Positions 8,671-16,655 of a stretch of DNA of 33,209 nucleotides are shown piece after piece (the stretch's first letter is position 1; every line of letters begins with the position of its first letter). The position numbers and the translations under genes were made by a program. This DNA is from an uncultured Lachnospiraceae bacterium (GTDB taxonomy: Bacteria > Bacillota > Clostridia > Lachnospirales > Lachnospiraceae): contig CAOKQK010000039.1 in the NCBI GenBank assembly GCA_948470905.1, positions 1 to 33,209 on the forward strand, read 5' to 3'. The notes below the pieces were generated by a model. That model ran no database searches and was not told the DNA's origin. It worked only from the letters and a program-made list of their open reading frames with translations.

Positions 8671-9711
8671 ATGAGATATTTTAAGAACAGGAAATTAGTG
8701 TTTGCTTCCGCAGGGCTGATAATTTGTCTGAGCCTGGAGCCCATGAAGGTGTCGGCGTCAAACGATAACAGCGGCGTGCTGCAGGTGGCAGGCATAGCAG
8801 AGCTTTTTGAGAACAGGCTTTCCGAGAGGGAATACATTGAGATTGCCCAGCAGGCGGAAGGGGCGTCGTGGGGTTATACCAATATCGGCATTGCCAATGT
8901 GACGGACAGCAATCTGAATGTGAGGGAGCTGCCCTCTATGGAGGCGAAGCTGGTGGGCAAGATGCCGGAGGATTCGGCATGCGAGGTGCTGGAGCTGCTG
9001 GAGGGCTGGGCGCATATCAAGTCCGGCGAGGTGGAGGGTTATGTGAGCCTCGACTACCTGCTCACCGGTCCCGAGGCGAGGATCAGGGCAAAGGAGCTGG
9101 TACAGACGGTAGTCCTGGTAAATGTGGACGGTTTGAACGTGAGAGTGGAGCCGAATACGGACAGCGCAGTCCTGACCCAGGTGCCCAAGGGGGAGGAGCT
9201 TGAATATGTGGAGACCCTGGAGGGCTGGGTCAAGGTTGCAGTTGACAATGAGGAGGCGTATGTCTCTGGGGAGTACGTGACTGTGGAAGACAGGCTGAAA
9301 ACCGCAGTTACCATGACGGAACTCCGGTATGGCATGGGCGTGTCCGATGTCCGTGTGGATCTGGTGGAATACGCGAAACAGTTTCTTGGGAATCCTTATG
9401 TATGGGGCGGTACAAGCCTTACAAAGGGTGCGGACTGTTCCGGGTTCGTCCTCAGCATCTACAAAAAGTATGGCTACAAGCTGCCACATTACTCGGGTTC
9501 ACAGGCAAACAGCGGCACAAAGATATCTTTCAGCGAGATACAGCCCGGCGACCTGATCTTCTACAACAATGATCAGGGGGTGATCAACCATGTGGCAATT
9601 TACATTGGCAATAACCAGATCATCCATGCGAGCAGTCCCAAGTCCGGCATCAAGATCAGCAAGTACAATTACCGCACGCCGGCTAAGTATGTGAGGATCC
9701 TGTCAGAGTGA
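8671..9711 (+). CDS. Secreted SH3b-NlpC/P60 peptidoglycan endopeptidase
   Basis: A 346-residue exported cell-wall hydrolase that likely cleaves the gamma-D-Glu-meso-diaminopimelate bond of stem peptides. The N-terminus has basic residues and a hydrophobic core ending near residue 29 (MKVSASND), a Sec signal peptide. Two bacterial SH3 domains follow: one opening IANVTDSNLNVRELPS (about 74-130), the other VNVDGLNVRVEPNTDSAVL (about 149-200). The C-terminal NlpC/P60 domain has the catalytic Cys256 in GADCSGFV, His307 in NHVAIYIG and His319 in IIHASS. It has its own consensus promoter and a strong terminator, so it is a single-gene unit. The physiological role (daughter-cell separation or wall turnover) is inference. 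Confidence 0.93.
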   Translation: MRYFKNRKLVFASAGLIICLSLEPMKVSASNDNSGVLQVAGIAELFENRLSEREYIEIAQQAEGASWGYTNIGIANVTDSNLNVRELPSMEAKLVGKMPEDSACEVLELLEGWAHIKSGEVEGYVSLDYLLTGPEARIRAKELVQTVVLVNVDGLNVRVEPNTDSAVLTQVPKGEELEYVETLEGWVKVAVDNEEAYVSGEYVTVEDRLKTAVTMTELRYGMGVSDVRVDLVEYAKQFLGNPYVWGGTSLTKGADCSGFVLSIYKKYGYKLPHYSGSQANSGTKISFSEIQPGDLIFYNNDQGVINHVAIYIGNNQIIHASSPKSGIKISKYNYRTPAKYVRILSE

Positions 9712-9742
9712 GAATCGGCAGGTGATATAAAGTGATGATAAT

Positions 9743-9786
9743 TCGTAACAGCTCAGTGGCATGTCTGAGCTGTTACGATGATTTTT
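9743..9786 (+). terminator. Strong terminator after the NlpC/P60 gene
   Basis: A perfect 14-bp stem (TCGTAACAGCTCAG with its complement) closes an 8-base loop at 9757-9764. It is followed after TGA by a TTTTT run at 9782-9786. Confidence 0.9.
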
Positions 9787-9821
9787 CTGCAGGCAGAAGT
9801 GTATCAAGTTCCAGCATTCCC

Positions 9822-9934
9822 GCAGGCATAGACAATACAGCTGGCTTTGTGCCGATGCCTGCATGGGCATAAAGCCATATTCCGTGGCTTGGCGAATGCC
9901 GCGCCAGATACCAGAGCGTCCCTTGGACGCTCTG
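9822..9934. other. Run of three hairpins in a non-coding gap
   Basis: The 300-base gap before 10015 holds three successive inverted repeats: GCAGGCAT/ATGCCTGC (9822-9829, 9855-9862); a two-part stem GGCAT-AAGCCA with TGGCTT-ATGCC (9866-9900); and a perfect 10-bp stem CAGAGCGTCC/GGACGCTCTG with a 3-base loop (9912-9934). No T-run follows and no ORF is credible. It could be a palindromic repeat element or a structured RNA. Confidence 0.5.
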
Positions 9935-9958
9935 CGGCGTTGCAGGCTTGATAGCCCA

Positions 9959-9987
9959 TTGACTGCAGCGGGGGATTTGATTGTAAA
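9959..9987 (+). promoter_or_regulatory. Candidate promoter for the zinc-ribbon protein gene
   Basis: TTGACT and TGTAAA are 17 bases apart. The -10 matches consensus at four of six positions. The start point would be very close to the ribosome binding site at 10002-10007. Confidence 0.4.
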
Positions 9988-10014
9988 GTTTCCTTAAGGT
10001 TGGGAGGATAAATT

Positions 10015-10599
10015 ATGAGTACCTATTCTTATTACAAGCACACAAGGACAGAGCAGGCAGAGGTTCCGTATACTTTTCGGTGCGAGCACTGCTCCAAGGA
10101 CAGCGGTTCCATGTGGGCAGTCATCCTGGGAACAGCACAGGAAAAGAGCTATTTTAAGACTCTCAATGAGGAGCATGACAGAAAACTGTGTGAGAGAGCC
10201 CATAAGGATCTGGTCAAAAAAGTCAAAGAGGCCCATAAAGATGTGACGGAAAAGAATGTATATCCGCTGGACTTCAAGGATATATGCCCCCACTGCCACA
10301 AGCCCCAGGCGTGGGCGGTGTCCGGCTTAAAAAAGAAGCTTTTTGAAAATCCCATCGTTGCCCTGTGCGTGGGAGCTTTTTTCAGCGTGATCGCGGTGCT
10401 GGGGCATTATTTTTCTGACATGGAATATCTGACGCTTTCGGTTGCGTTCTGGATCATGGCGGCAGGGGTCGCGGCGGCGGTGGTGCTGCTTTTGTGGAAC
10501 CTGGTCCAGCTTGGCATCAAGACGAAAAAGACTTCCGGCCCACAGAAGAATCTGCCGGTCATAAATTGGGCTGCCGTGCAGAGCCTGCTTGATGAGTAA
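10015..10599 (+). CDS. Membrane protein with split zinc ribbon, unknown function
   Basis: I do not recognise a named family. The 194-residue protein has a CEHC pair at 23-26 and a CPHC pair (CPHCHK) at 91-94, likely two halves of one zinc ribbon separated by a charged, Lys/His/Glu-rich helical insert. Two hydrophobic segments follow (about 110-130, IVALCVGAFFSVIAVLG, and about 138-165, LSVAFWIMAAGVAAAVVLLLW), then a short cytoplasmic tail. There is no signal peptide, so the ribbon is probably cytoplasmic. GGGAGG at 10002-10007 supports the ATG. It stands alone between a terminator and the rpsO promoter. The other zinc-ribbon membrane protein in the window (17466) has a different layout. Confidence 0.8.
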   Translation: MSTYSYYKHTRTEQAEVPYTFRCEHCSKDSGSMWAVILGTAQEKSYFKTLNEEHDRKLCERAHKDLVKKVKEAHKDVTEKNVYPLDFKDICPHCHKPQAWAVSGLKKKLFENPIVALCVGAFFSVIAVLGHYFSDMEYLTLSVAFWIMAAGVAAAVVLLLWNLVQLGIKTKKTSGPQKNLPVINWAAVQSLLDE

Positions 10600-10679
10600 G
10601 ATTCCAGACGGGTCACGGAACTGTTGCCTTGATGAGCCGTAACCGTGCTCTCAAACTGTGCTTTCCTATAAAAAAATTA

Positions 10680-10708
10680 TTTACATCCGGGCCTGTCTGT
10701 GTTACAAT
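10680..10708 (+). promoter_or_regulatory. Promoter for rpsO
   Basis: TTTACA and TACAAT are separated by 17 bases. Transcription would start around 10715, leaving a leader of about 80 bases. Confidence 0.7.
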
Positions 10709-10714
10709 GTTTCA

Positions 10715-10795
10715 GTATGCATCAGCCGATGCTCAGATTTGGGATGCTCCGACCCGGTCTTGGTATCAGGCGTTTGAAAAACAGGAGGAAAGAAA
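10715..10795 (+). promoter_or_regulatory. rpsO 5' leader, possible S15 autoregulatory RNA
   Basis: The leader contains a GCATC/GATGC hairpin around 10719-10732 and further partly pairing G/C-rich segments before the AGGAGG site. Ribosomal protein S15 commonly represses its own mRNA in bacteria through varied leader folds. Assignment here is by position and folding potential only. Confidence 0.3.
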
Positions 10796-11062
10796 ATGAT
10801 TTCTAAGGAAAAGAAAACAGCTATCATGAATGAGTATGCAAGGACACCCGGCGACACCGGTTCACCGGAGGTGCAGGTGGCAGTCCTGACCGCGAGGATC
10901 AAGGAGCTCACAGAGCATCTGCAGGCAAATCCCAAGGATCACCATTCCCGCCGCGGCATGCTGAAGCTGGTAGGACAGAGACGTGGTCTTCTGGAGTATC
11001 TGAAGAAGAAGGATATCGAGAGATATCGTGCCCTTATCGAGAGACTTGGTCTGAGGAAATAA
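10796..11062 (+). CDS. rpsO: 30S ribosomal protein S15
   Basis: S15 is an 88-residue primary binder of the 16S rRNA central domain needed for assembly of the 30S platform. The full S15 pattern is visible: [36 protein letters not shown], then the rRNA-contacting [26 protein letters not shown] and [13 protein letters not shown] at the end. The length is standard. A strong AGGAGG precedes the ATG. It has its own promoter and is closed by a terminator, so transcription is at least partly separate from pnp, which follows 409 bases later; rpsO and pnp are neighbours in many bacteria. Confidence 0.98.
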   Translation: MISKEKKTAIMNEYARTPGDTGSPEVQVAVLTARIKELTEHLQANPKDHHSRRGMLKLVGQRRGLLEYLKKKDIERYRALIERLGLRK

Positions 11063-11073
11063 TGGCGTAGTGA

Positions 11074-11120
11074 AGCGGAGGCAGGCCGAAGAAATTCGGC
11101 TCTCCGCTTGTTGTGTTTTT
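11074..11120 (+). terminator. Terminator after rpsO
   Basis: A two-part stem, AGCGGAG/CTCCGCT (11074-11080, 11102-11108) outside GCCGAA/TTCGGC, is followed by a T-rich tail ending TTTTT at 11116-11120. Confidence 0.85.
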
Positions 11121-11470
11121 ATATGGTGTGCCCGGCAAGACAGGACACATTTGTTGGCGCAGAGAGTTATGCTGTCGGGGCGGCGTTGCTTTCCCTGCCG
11201 AGACTATGGTCTGGTTTACTATAAAAAACTTTGGGGCAGATACTGTTCCGAGACCGCTGAAAAGGCTGGGTGGGACGAAGGGCACTGGCTTTTTCAGTAG
11301 TTTCGGTACATCTGCTCCTTAAGTTCAAATCAAAGACCCCGTGGAATACGCCGGGGCATTAGGGAAGTAAACTTCCCAGAAGTAAACTTGTCGGAAGTCT
11401 GCTTCCCCGGGCCTGTGGTTTATGCCTGCGGGAATAAAATGCCGCCGGAGGGCGGCGGATAGGAGGATTT
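11121..11470 (+). other. Non-coding gap between rpsO and pnp
   Basis: About 350 bases without a convincing gene. Short open frames exist around 11070-11322 but lack ribosome binding sites and family resemblance. The gap holds the dispersed repeat copy B (11377-11435), a small GGGAAGT/ACTTCCC hairpin at 11362-11377, and a GCCGCC/GGCGGC hairpin at 11441-11456 directly before the pnp ribosome binding site (AGGAGG, 11461-11466). I see no clear pnp promoter. Confidence 0.6.
11377..11435 (+). repeat. Dispersed repeat element, copy B
   Basis: This is the inverted counterpart of 3387-3444. It shares in order CAGAA-GTAAACTT, GGAAG, CTTCCCCGGGC and a TATGCCTGCGGGAAT block. Differences are small indels and a few substitutions. 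Confidence 0.55.
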
Positions 11471-13561
11471 ATGTACCAGAGTTATGAAATGGAGCTTGCA
11501 GGACGCACGTTGAAGGTTGATGTCAACCGGGTGGGCAAGCAGGCGAATGGATGTGCATTCATGCACTATGGGGACACGGTGGTGCTTTCTACTGCAACCG
11601 CATCTGAAAAGCCCAGGGAGGGGATCGATTTCTTCCCCCTGAGTGTGGAATACGAGGAGAAGCTGTATGCGGTGGGCAAGATTCCCGGAGGTTTCAACAA
11701 GCGCGAGGGCAAGGCCAGCGAGAACGCGATCCTTACCAGCCGCGTGATTGACAGGCCAATGCGTCCTTTGTTTCCCAAGGATTACCGTAATGATGTCACA
11801 CTGAACAATATGGTCATGAGCGTCGATCCCGAGTGCCGCCCGGAGCTGGTGGCAATGCTGGGAGCTGCTATCGCTACGGCCATTTCCGATATCCCTTTTG
11901 ACGGTCCCTGTGCCATGACGCAGATAGGCATGATTGACGGCGAGTTTATTGTCAATCCTTCCCAGGAGCAGTGGAAGAACGGCGACCTGAATCTGACCGT
12001 GGCTTCTACCAGGGAGAAGGTCATCATGATCGAGGCGGGTGCCAACGAGGTGCCCGAGGCAAAGATGATTGATGCCATTTACAAGGCGCATGAGGTCAAT
12101 CAGATTATTATTGCCTTCATTGATAAGATTGTGGCCGAGGTCGGCAAACCCAAGCATGAGTATACCAGCTGTGCCGTGCCGGAGGAAATGTTTGAGGAAA
12201 TGAGAAAGCTGGTTTCCCCGGAGGAGATGGAGACGGCGGTATTCACCGATGACAAGCAGACCCGTGAGGAGAACATCCGCAATATCACCGCCAGGCTGGA
12301 GGAAGCCTTTGCTGAGAACGAGGAGTGGCTTGCCATCCTGGGCGAGGCAGTCTACCAGTATGAGAAGAAGACTGTGCGCAAGATGATCCTGAAGGATCAT
12401 AAGCGCCCCGACGGACGTGAGATCACACAGATCCGCCCTCTTGCTGCGGAGGTTGACATTATTCCCCGTGTACACGGCTCCGCCATGTTTACCCGCGGGC
12501 AGACCCAGATCTGCAATGTATGTACCCTTGCCCCCCTGTCCGAGCAGCAGAAGCTGGACGGGCTGGACGAGAATGAAGTGAGCAAGAGATACATGCACCA
12601 CTATAATTTCCCTTCCTACTCTGTGGGAGAGACCAAGCCCTCCAGAGGACCCGGAAGGCGTGAGATCGGGCATGGAGCCCTTGCGGAGAGAGCGCTGCTC
12701 CCCGTCCTTCCCAGTGAGGAGGAGTTCCCCTATGCCATCCGCACCGTGTCCGAGACCTTTGAGTCTAACGGGTCTACTTCCATGGCGTCCACCTGTGCTT
12801 CCTGCATGTCCCTGATGGCGGCAGGCGTTCCCCTCAAGAAGATGGTGGCAGGTATCTCCTGCGGCCTGGTGACGGGTGAAACGGATGAGGATTTTGTGCT
12901 TTTGACGGATATCCAGGGGCTTGAGGACTTTTTCGGGGACATGGATTTCAAGGTAACAGGTACCACAGAGGGTATTACCGCCATCCAGATGGATATCAAG
13001 ATCCATGGACTGACCAGACCCATTGTGGAAGGTGCCATCGCAAGGTGCCGCGATGCCAGGCTTTATATCATGGACAACTGTATGAAGCCTACGATTGCTG
13101 CACCCAGACCGGAAGTCGGGCCTTATGCGCCCAAGATCATCTCTCTCCAGATCGATCCTGAGAAGATTGGCGATGTTGTGGGTCAGAGGGGCAAGACGAT
13201 CAACGAGATCATTGCCCGTACAGGTGTCAAGATTGACATCACAGATGACGGACAGGTTTCCATATGCGGTACTGACAAGGAGATGATGGACAAGGCTGTG
13301 GAGATGGTGAAGATCATCGTCACTGACTTCGAGGAAGGCCAGGTCTTCAAGGGCAAGGTGGTGAGCATCAAGGAATTTGGCGCATTCCTGGAGTTTGCGC
13401 CCGGCAAGGAGGGAATGGTGCATATTTCCAAGATTGCCAAAGAGAGGATCAACAGAGTGGAGGATGTGCTGACTCTGGGAGACGTAGTAACTGTAGTGTG
13501 CCTTGGAAAGGATAAGATGGGAAGGATCAGCTTTTCCATGAAGGACGTTGCGCAGAAATAA
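11471..13561 (+). CDS. pnp: Polyribonucleotide nucleotidyltransferase (PNPase)
   Basis: PNPase degrades RNA 3' to 5' by phosphorolysis and can add 3' tails. This is a complete 696-residue enzyme. The first RNase PH core includes FFPLSVEYEEKLYAVGKIPGGFNKREGK and the RPMRPLFP motif. An all-helical linker follows, then the second, catalytic RNase PH core with GSAMFTRGQTQ, HHYNFPSYSVGETKPSRGPGRREIGHGALAERAL and MDIKIHGL. A KH domain (IGDVVGQRGKTINEIIARTGVKIDI, about 560-620) and an S1 domain (GKVVSIKEFGAFLEFAPGKEGMVHISKIAKERI, about 625-690) close it. AGGAGG sits four bases before the ATG. A strong terminator follows. In other bacteria pnp is controlled through a 5' leader hairpin; a small hairpin lies next to this ribosome binding site. 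Confidence 0.98.
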   Translation: MYQSYEMELAGRTLKVDVNRVGKQANGCAFMHYGDTVVLSTATASEKPREGIDFFPLSVEYEEKLYAVGKIPGGFNKREGKASENAILTSRVIDRPMRPLFPKDYRNDVTLNNMVMSVDPECRPELVAMLGAAIATAISDIPFDGPCAMTQIGMIDGEFIVNPSQEQWKNGDLNLTVASTREKVIMIEAGANEVPEAKMIDAIYKAHEVNQIIIAFIDKIVAEVGKPKHEYTSCAVPEEMFEEMRKLVSPEEMETAVFTDDKQTREENIRNITARLEEAFAENEEWLAILGEAVYQYEKKTVRKMILKDHKRPDGREITQIRPLAAEVDIIPRVHGSAMFTRGQTQICNVCTLAPLSEQQKLDGLDENEVSKRYMHHYNFPSYSVGETKPSRGPGRREIGHGALAERALLPVLPSEEEFPYAIRTVSETFESNGSTSMASTCASCMSLMAAGVPLKKMVAGISCGLVTGETDEDFVLLTDIQGLEDFFGDMDFKVTGTTEGITAIQMDIKIHGLTRPIVEGAIARCRDARLYIMDNCMKPTIAAPRPEVGPYAPKIISLQIDPEKIGDVVGQRGKTINEIIARTGVKIDITDDGQVSICGTDKEMMDKAVEMVKIIVTDFEEGQVFKGKVVSIKEFGAFLEFAPGKEGMVHISKIAKERINRVEDVLTLGDVVTVVCLGKDKMGRISFSMKDVAQK

Positions 13562-13567
13562 AAGGAG

Positions 13568-13609
13568 AATCCCTTTGACCGTGCCGTCAGGGCACGGCAG
13601 GGGATTTTT
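13568..13609 (+). terminator. Terminator after pnp
   Basis: AATCCC/GGGATT encloses a perfect CCGTGCC/GGCACGG stem with a GTCAG loop and ends in a T-run at 13605-13609. Confidence 0.9.
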
Positions 13610-13619
13610 GCAGTTCATG

Positions 13620-13730
13620 ACAATAGAATTCTCGCAGAGCGTGAATTCTATTGTAGTGGCCGCAGAGGCGGAAACTTAAAACAGCCTCGAAGTGAAAAAA
13701 GCCTACCCAGGGGGGCTGTCGCGCAGAGGC
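13620..13730. repeat. Palindromic repeat element upstream of tldD
   Basis: It starts with a perfect 12-bp inverted repeat (ACAATAGAATTC and its complement, 13620-13631 and 13643-13654) with an 11-base loop. It then carries GCAGAGGCGGAAACT, CCAGGGGGGC at 13707-13716 and GCGCAGAGGC at 13721-13730. The CCAGGGGGGC and GCAGAGGCGGAA blocks recur in the gap before the nitroreductase gene. Confidence 0.55.
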
Positions 13731-13757
13731 TAAAACTTAATTCGGAGGTATACATAA

Positions 13758-15137
13758 ATGTTATCACAGGAATTGGTAAAGGAAGCTCTCCGCAGGGCTC
13801 TCTCCACGGGAGCCGATTATGCGGAGGTTTTCGCGGAGCATACCAGAAGCAAAAATATCAATATTATATCTGCAAAGGTGGATAAGATCGGCGACTCTGT
13901 GATCTCCGGCGTGGGGATCCGTATCTTTAAGGGGACGCGCTGCGTTTCGGGATCGGTTTCCTCTCTTGCTCCCGAGGCAATTTTGAACTGTGCCGACCGG
14001 GTGGCGGACGCAATGGACGGGTCGGCGCAGATATTGGATATCGTCCTGAGAGAGAGGCTTTTCGGAGATATCCACCCTGTCAAAATAGTGCCGGCAAGCG
14101 TGGAAAATGCCGGAAAGATCGACTATCTCAGGGAGGCGTGCATTGCCGCCCGGGACTACAGTGATGAGATTGCGCAGGTGAGCGGCAGCTGGCTGGAGGT
14201 GGATCACAAGATCATGATCGCTACCAGCGAGGGACTTTTGGCACAGGACAGGCAGATACGTACCAGGATTTCCGTCACCTCCATCGCCAGTAAGGATGGG
14301 GAGAACCAGACAGGCAGTACCTCTCCCGGAGCCAGAAAGGGAATGGAGCTCTTTGACGACCATGACCCCAGGGAGCTTGGGAGAAAGGCTTCCGCACAGG
14401 CTGTCACCATGCTGCACGCGGGTTATATCAATGCCGGCGTGATGCCGGTGGCTATTGAGAACGGCTTTGGCGGCGTTATCTTCCATGAGGCGTGCGGACA
14501 TTCCCTGGAGGCATCCTGTGTGGCTCTGGGGCAGTCCCAGTTTGCGGGCAAGCTTGGCACCACGATCGCCAATCCCAAGGTAACAGCCATCGATGACGGA
14601 ACCATTCCAAACGGCTGGGGATCCATCAATATTGATGACGAAGGTACGCCTGCCCAGAGGAAGGTGCTGATCGAGAAAGGGGTCTTAAAGACATACATGA
14701 TCGATAAGCTCAACGGTCGCAGGATGGGCATGGAGTCCACAGGCAGCTCCAGGCGCCAGAGTTATCAGTATGACCCCACCTCCAGGATGACAAATACCTA
14801 TATAGCGGCAGGAGAAGACAGGGATGAGGATATCATTTCCTCCATTGAGTATGGTCTCTATGCAAAGCAGATGGGAGGCGGTTCCGTCAACCCGGTGACA
14901 GGACAGTTTAACTTTGCCGTGAACGAGGGCTATATCATCAGAAACGGCAGAATATGTGAGCCGGTGCGCGGTGCAAGCCTGATCGGAAAAGGTTCCGAGG
15001 TGATACAGAATATCGACATGGTCGGCATGAATGTGGAGCGCGCCCAGGGAATGTGCGGCGCATCCTCCGGCAGCATTCCTACGGACGTGGGGCAGCCGCT
15101 TATCAGAGTATCTTCCATCACAGTCGGCGGACGTTAA
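13758..15137 (+). CDS. tldD: TldD family metallopeptidase
   Basis: TldD is the zinc-bearing partner of the TldD/TldE protease, which trims unfolded peptides and in some bacteria matures modified peptides such as microcin B17. The metal site HEACGH is at residues 243-248 within GVIFHEACGHSLEAS, the expected HExxxH. Other family segments are ADYAEVFAEHTRSKNI at the N-terminus, GVGIRIFKG, and the C-terminal NFAVNEGYIIRNGRICEPVRGASLIGKGSEVIQNIDMVG. The 459-residue length is normal. GGAGG just upstream supports the ATG. The TldE partner begins 19 bases after its stop, so the two form an operon. No peptide precursor gene is visible next to them. Confidence 0.93.
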   Translation: MLSQELVKEALRRALSTGADYAEVFAEHTRSKNINIISAKVDKIGDSVISGVGIRIFKGTRCVSGSVSSLAPEAILNCADRVADAMDGSAQILDIVLRERLFGDIHPVKIVPASVENAGKIDYLREACIAARDYSDEIAQVSGSWLEVDHKIMIATSEGLLAQDRQIRTRISVTSIASKDGENQTGSTSPGARKGMELFDDHDPRELGRKASAQAVTMLHAGYINAGVMPVAIENGFGGVIFHEACGHSLEASCVALGQSQFAGKLGTTIANPKVTAIDDGTIPNGWGSINIDDEGTPAQRKVLIEKGVLKTYMIDKLNGRRMGMESTGSSRRQSYQYDPTSRMTNTYIAAGEDRDEDIISSIEYGLYAKQMGGGSVNPVTGQFNFAVNEGYIIRNGRICEPVRGASLIGKGSEVIQNIDMVGMNVERAQGMCGASSGSIPTDVGQPLIRVSSITVGGR

Positions 15138-15156
15138 GAAGGAGGCACAGACAGAG

Positions 15157-16491
15157 ATGACATATCAGGAATTTAAGGAAGCGGTCATTGGTCATGCAAA
15201 AGAACAGGGACTTGCAGATTATGAGCTTTATTATACGGAGAGTGAATCCACTACCGTGGAAATCTATAAGGAAGAAGTCAAAGGCTACAGCACGGAGGGC
15301 AGCATGGGCATCTGCTTCCGCTGTATCCTGAACGATAAGGCAGGGTATGCCTCCACGGAGAATCTGACGGAGGAAGAAGCGCAGTCTCTTGTGCTCCGTG
15401 CCGTGGAGAATGCAGGGTGCATTGAAAGTGAGGAGAAAACTTTCCTCCATAAGGCGGGGGACAGCTATGGGGTCCTTCCTGAGAATAAGGAGGAGGCGCC
15501 TGCGGGGACAGAGCTGGTGGAGGCGGCGTTAAAGCTGCAGAAGGAGATGTATCAGGCGGATCCCCGCGTGTCGGACGGAACCCAGTCCTATGTGGCTTAT
15601 GGCAAAGAGAAGTATGCCCTGTGCAATTCCAACGGCCTGGATCTGGAGGACAATGTGGCTTATGCTCAGGCACAGGGCTTTGCGCTGGTGTCCCAGGACG
15701 GAGAAATGTATGACGGCAGCAAGGATATGAGAGGCAGCCTTAAGAATTTTGATCTGAAAGACATTGCGGAGAAAGCCGTGGAGGATGCGGTATCCACTAT
15801 TGGCGCAGGCGGCGTGGACAGCGGCAAATATACGGTTGTCTTCGGAAGCAGGGCGCTGGCTACTCTGCTGGCGGCTTATTCCAACATTTTTTCCGCGGAG
15901 GCGGTCCAGAAAGGGATGTCCCTTTTAAAGGACAAAGAGGGGGAAAAGATTGCGTCGGATATTGTCACCCTGGTGGATGATCCCATGTACAAAGACAGCT
16001 GTGTCAAGAGAACCTTTGACGGGGAGGGTGTTGCAGCCTATGCCAAAAATGTGGTAGAGAAAGGAGTGCTGACAACTCTGCTCCACAATCTGAAAACGGC
16101 GGCTAAGGCAGGTGTTAGGTCTACGGGTAATGCAAGTAAGGCGTCCTATGCGGCTACAGTGGGCATCAGTCCCTTTACCTTCTATCTGCAGCCAGTAGAG
16201 GGGACAAAGGAGGATTTCTTTGCAGAGACAGGAGAGGGTATCTATATCACGGAGGTAACAGGGCTTCATGCGGGAGCCAACCCCATTACGGGAGACTTCT
16301 CCCTGTCTTCCAGCGGATTTATGATCGAAGGCGGCAAAAAGGGCAGGCCCGTCAAAAGCTTTACGGTTTCCGGCAACTTTTTTGAGCTGCTGAAAAAGAT
16401 AGAAAAGGTCGGCGCGGACCTTGAGTTCCTCCGGGGCAAGTGGGGCGCGCCCTCCGTGCTGGTGAGAGACATGGCGATCGCGGGCAAATAA
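15157..16491 (+). CDS. pmbA: TldE/PmbA family protein, partner of TldD
   Basis: A 444-residue homologue of TldD without the HExxxH zinc site, the usual state of the TldE/PmbA subunit, which forms a heterodimer with TldD and shapes its cavity. Family features include YELYYTESESTTVEIYKEEVKGYSTEGSMG, KYTVVFGSRALATLL, FDGEGVAAYAKNVVEKGVLTTLLHNLKTA and the C-terminal GDFSLSSSGFMIEGGKKGRPVKSFTVSGNF. I use ATG 15157, 11 bases after GGAGG at 15141-15145. A longer in-frame extension back to 15031 would lie inside tldD and has no family support. It is directly coupled to tldD. Confidence 0.92.
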   Translation: MTYQEFKEAVIGHAKEQGLADYELYYTESESTTVEIYKEEVKGYSTEGSMGICFRCILNDKAGYASTENLTEEEAQSLVLRAVENAGCIESEEKTFLHKAGDSYGVLPENKEEAPAGTELVEAALKLQKEMYQADPRVSDGTQSYVAYGKEKYALCNSNGLDLEDNVAYAQAQGFALVSQDGEMYDGSKDMRGSLKNFDLKDIAEKAVEDAVSTIGAGGVDSGKYTVVFGSRALATLLAAYSNIFSAEAVQKGMSLLKDKEGEKIASDIVTLVDDPMYKDSCVKRTFDGEGVAAYAKNVVEKGVLTTLLHNLKTAAKAGVRSTGNASKASYAATVGISPFTFYLQPVEGTKEDFFAETGEGIYITEVTGLHAGANPITGDFSLSSSGFMIEGGKKGRPVKSFTVSGNFFELLKKIEKVGADLEFLRGKWGAPSVLVRDMAIAGK

Positions 16492-16527
16492 AATAGAATG
16501 AACAAAATAGCCCGTCTCGGAACGGAG

Positions 16528-16640
16528 GCGCCCCCGGAAGGAAATTCCAGCTGAGTCTTTATCAGATGGAATTTCCTTCCAGACCAGGGGGGCGCAAGTT
16601 CCCGTAAACGGGAACTGAGTGCAGAGGCGGAACTGGAATA
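16528..16640. repeat. Palindromic repeat element upstream of the nitroreductase gene
   Basis: A perfect 14-bp inverted repeat (GGAAGGAAATTCCA and its complement, 16536-16549 and 16567-16580) is extended outside by GCGCCCCC/GGGGGCGC (16528-16535, 16588-16595). A second hairpin AGTTCCCG/CGGGAACT with a TAAA loop (16597-16616) follows, then GCAGAGGCGGAACT. The CCAGGGGGGC block (16584-16593) and the GCAGAGGCGGAA block are shared with 13620-13730. Confidence 0.55.
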
Positions 16641-16655
16641 GGAGGATATTTTTCC

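Noticed and set aside
11113-11322. Small plus-strand frames after rpsO
   Set aside because: They begin inside or just after the rpsO terminator, lack a ribosome binding site and resemble no family known to me.
11420-13618. 732-codon open frame on the minus strand across pnp
   Set aside because: Antisense shadow of pnp; it has no ribosome binding site or recognisable domain.
15031-15156. Upstream extension of the TldE/PmbA gene into tldD
   Set aside because: It overlaps conserved tldD codons, and GGAGG supports ATG 15157.
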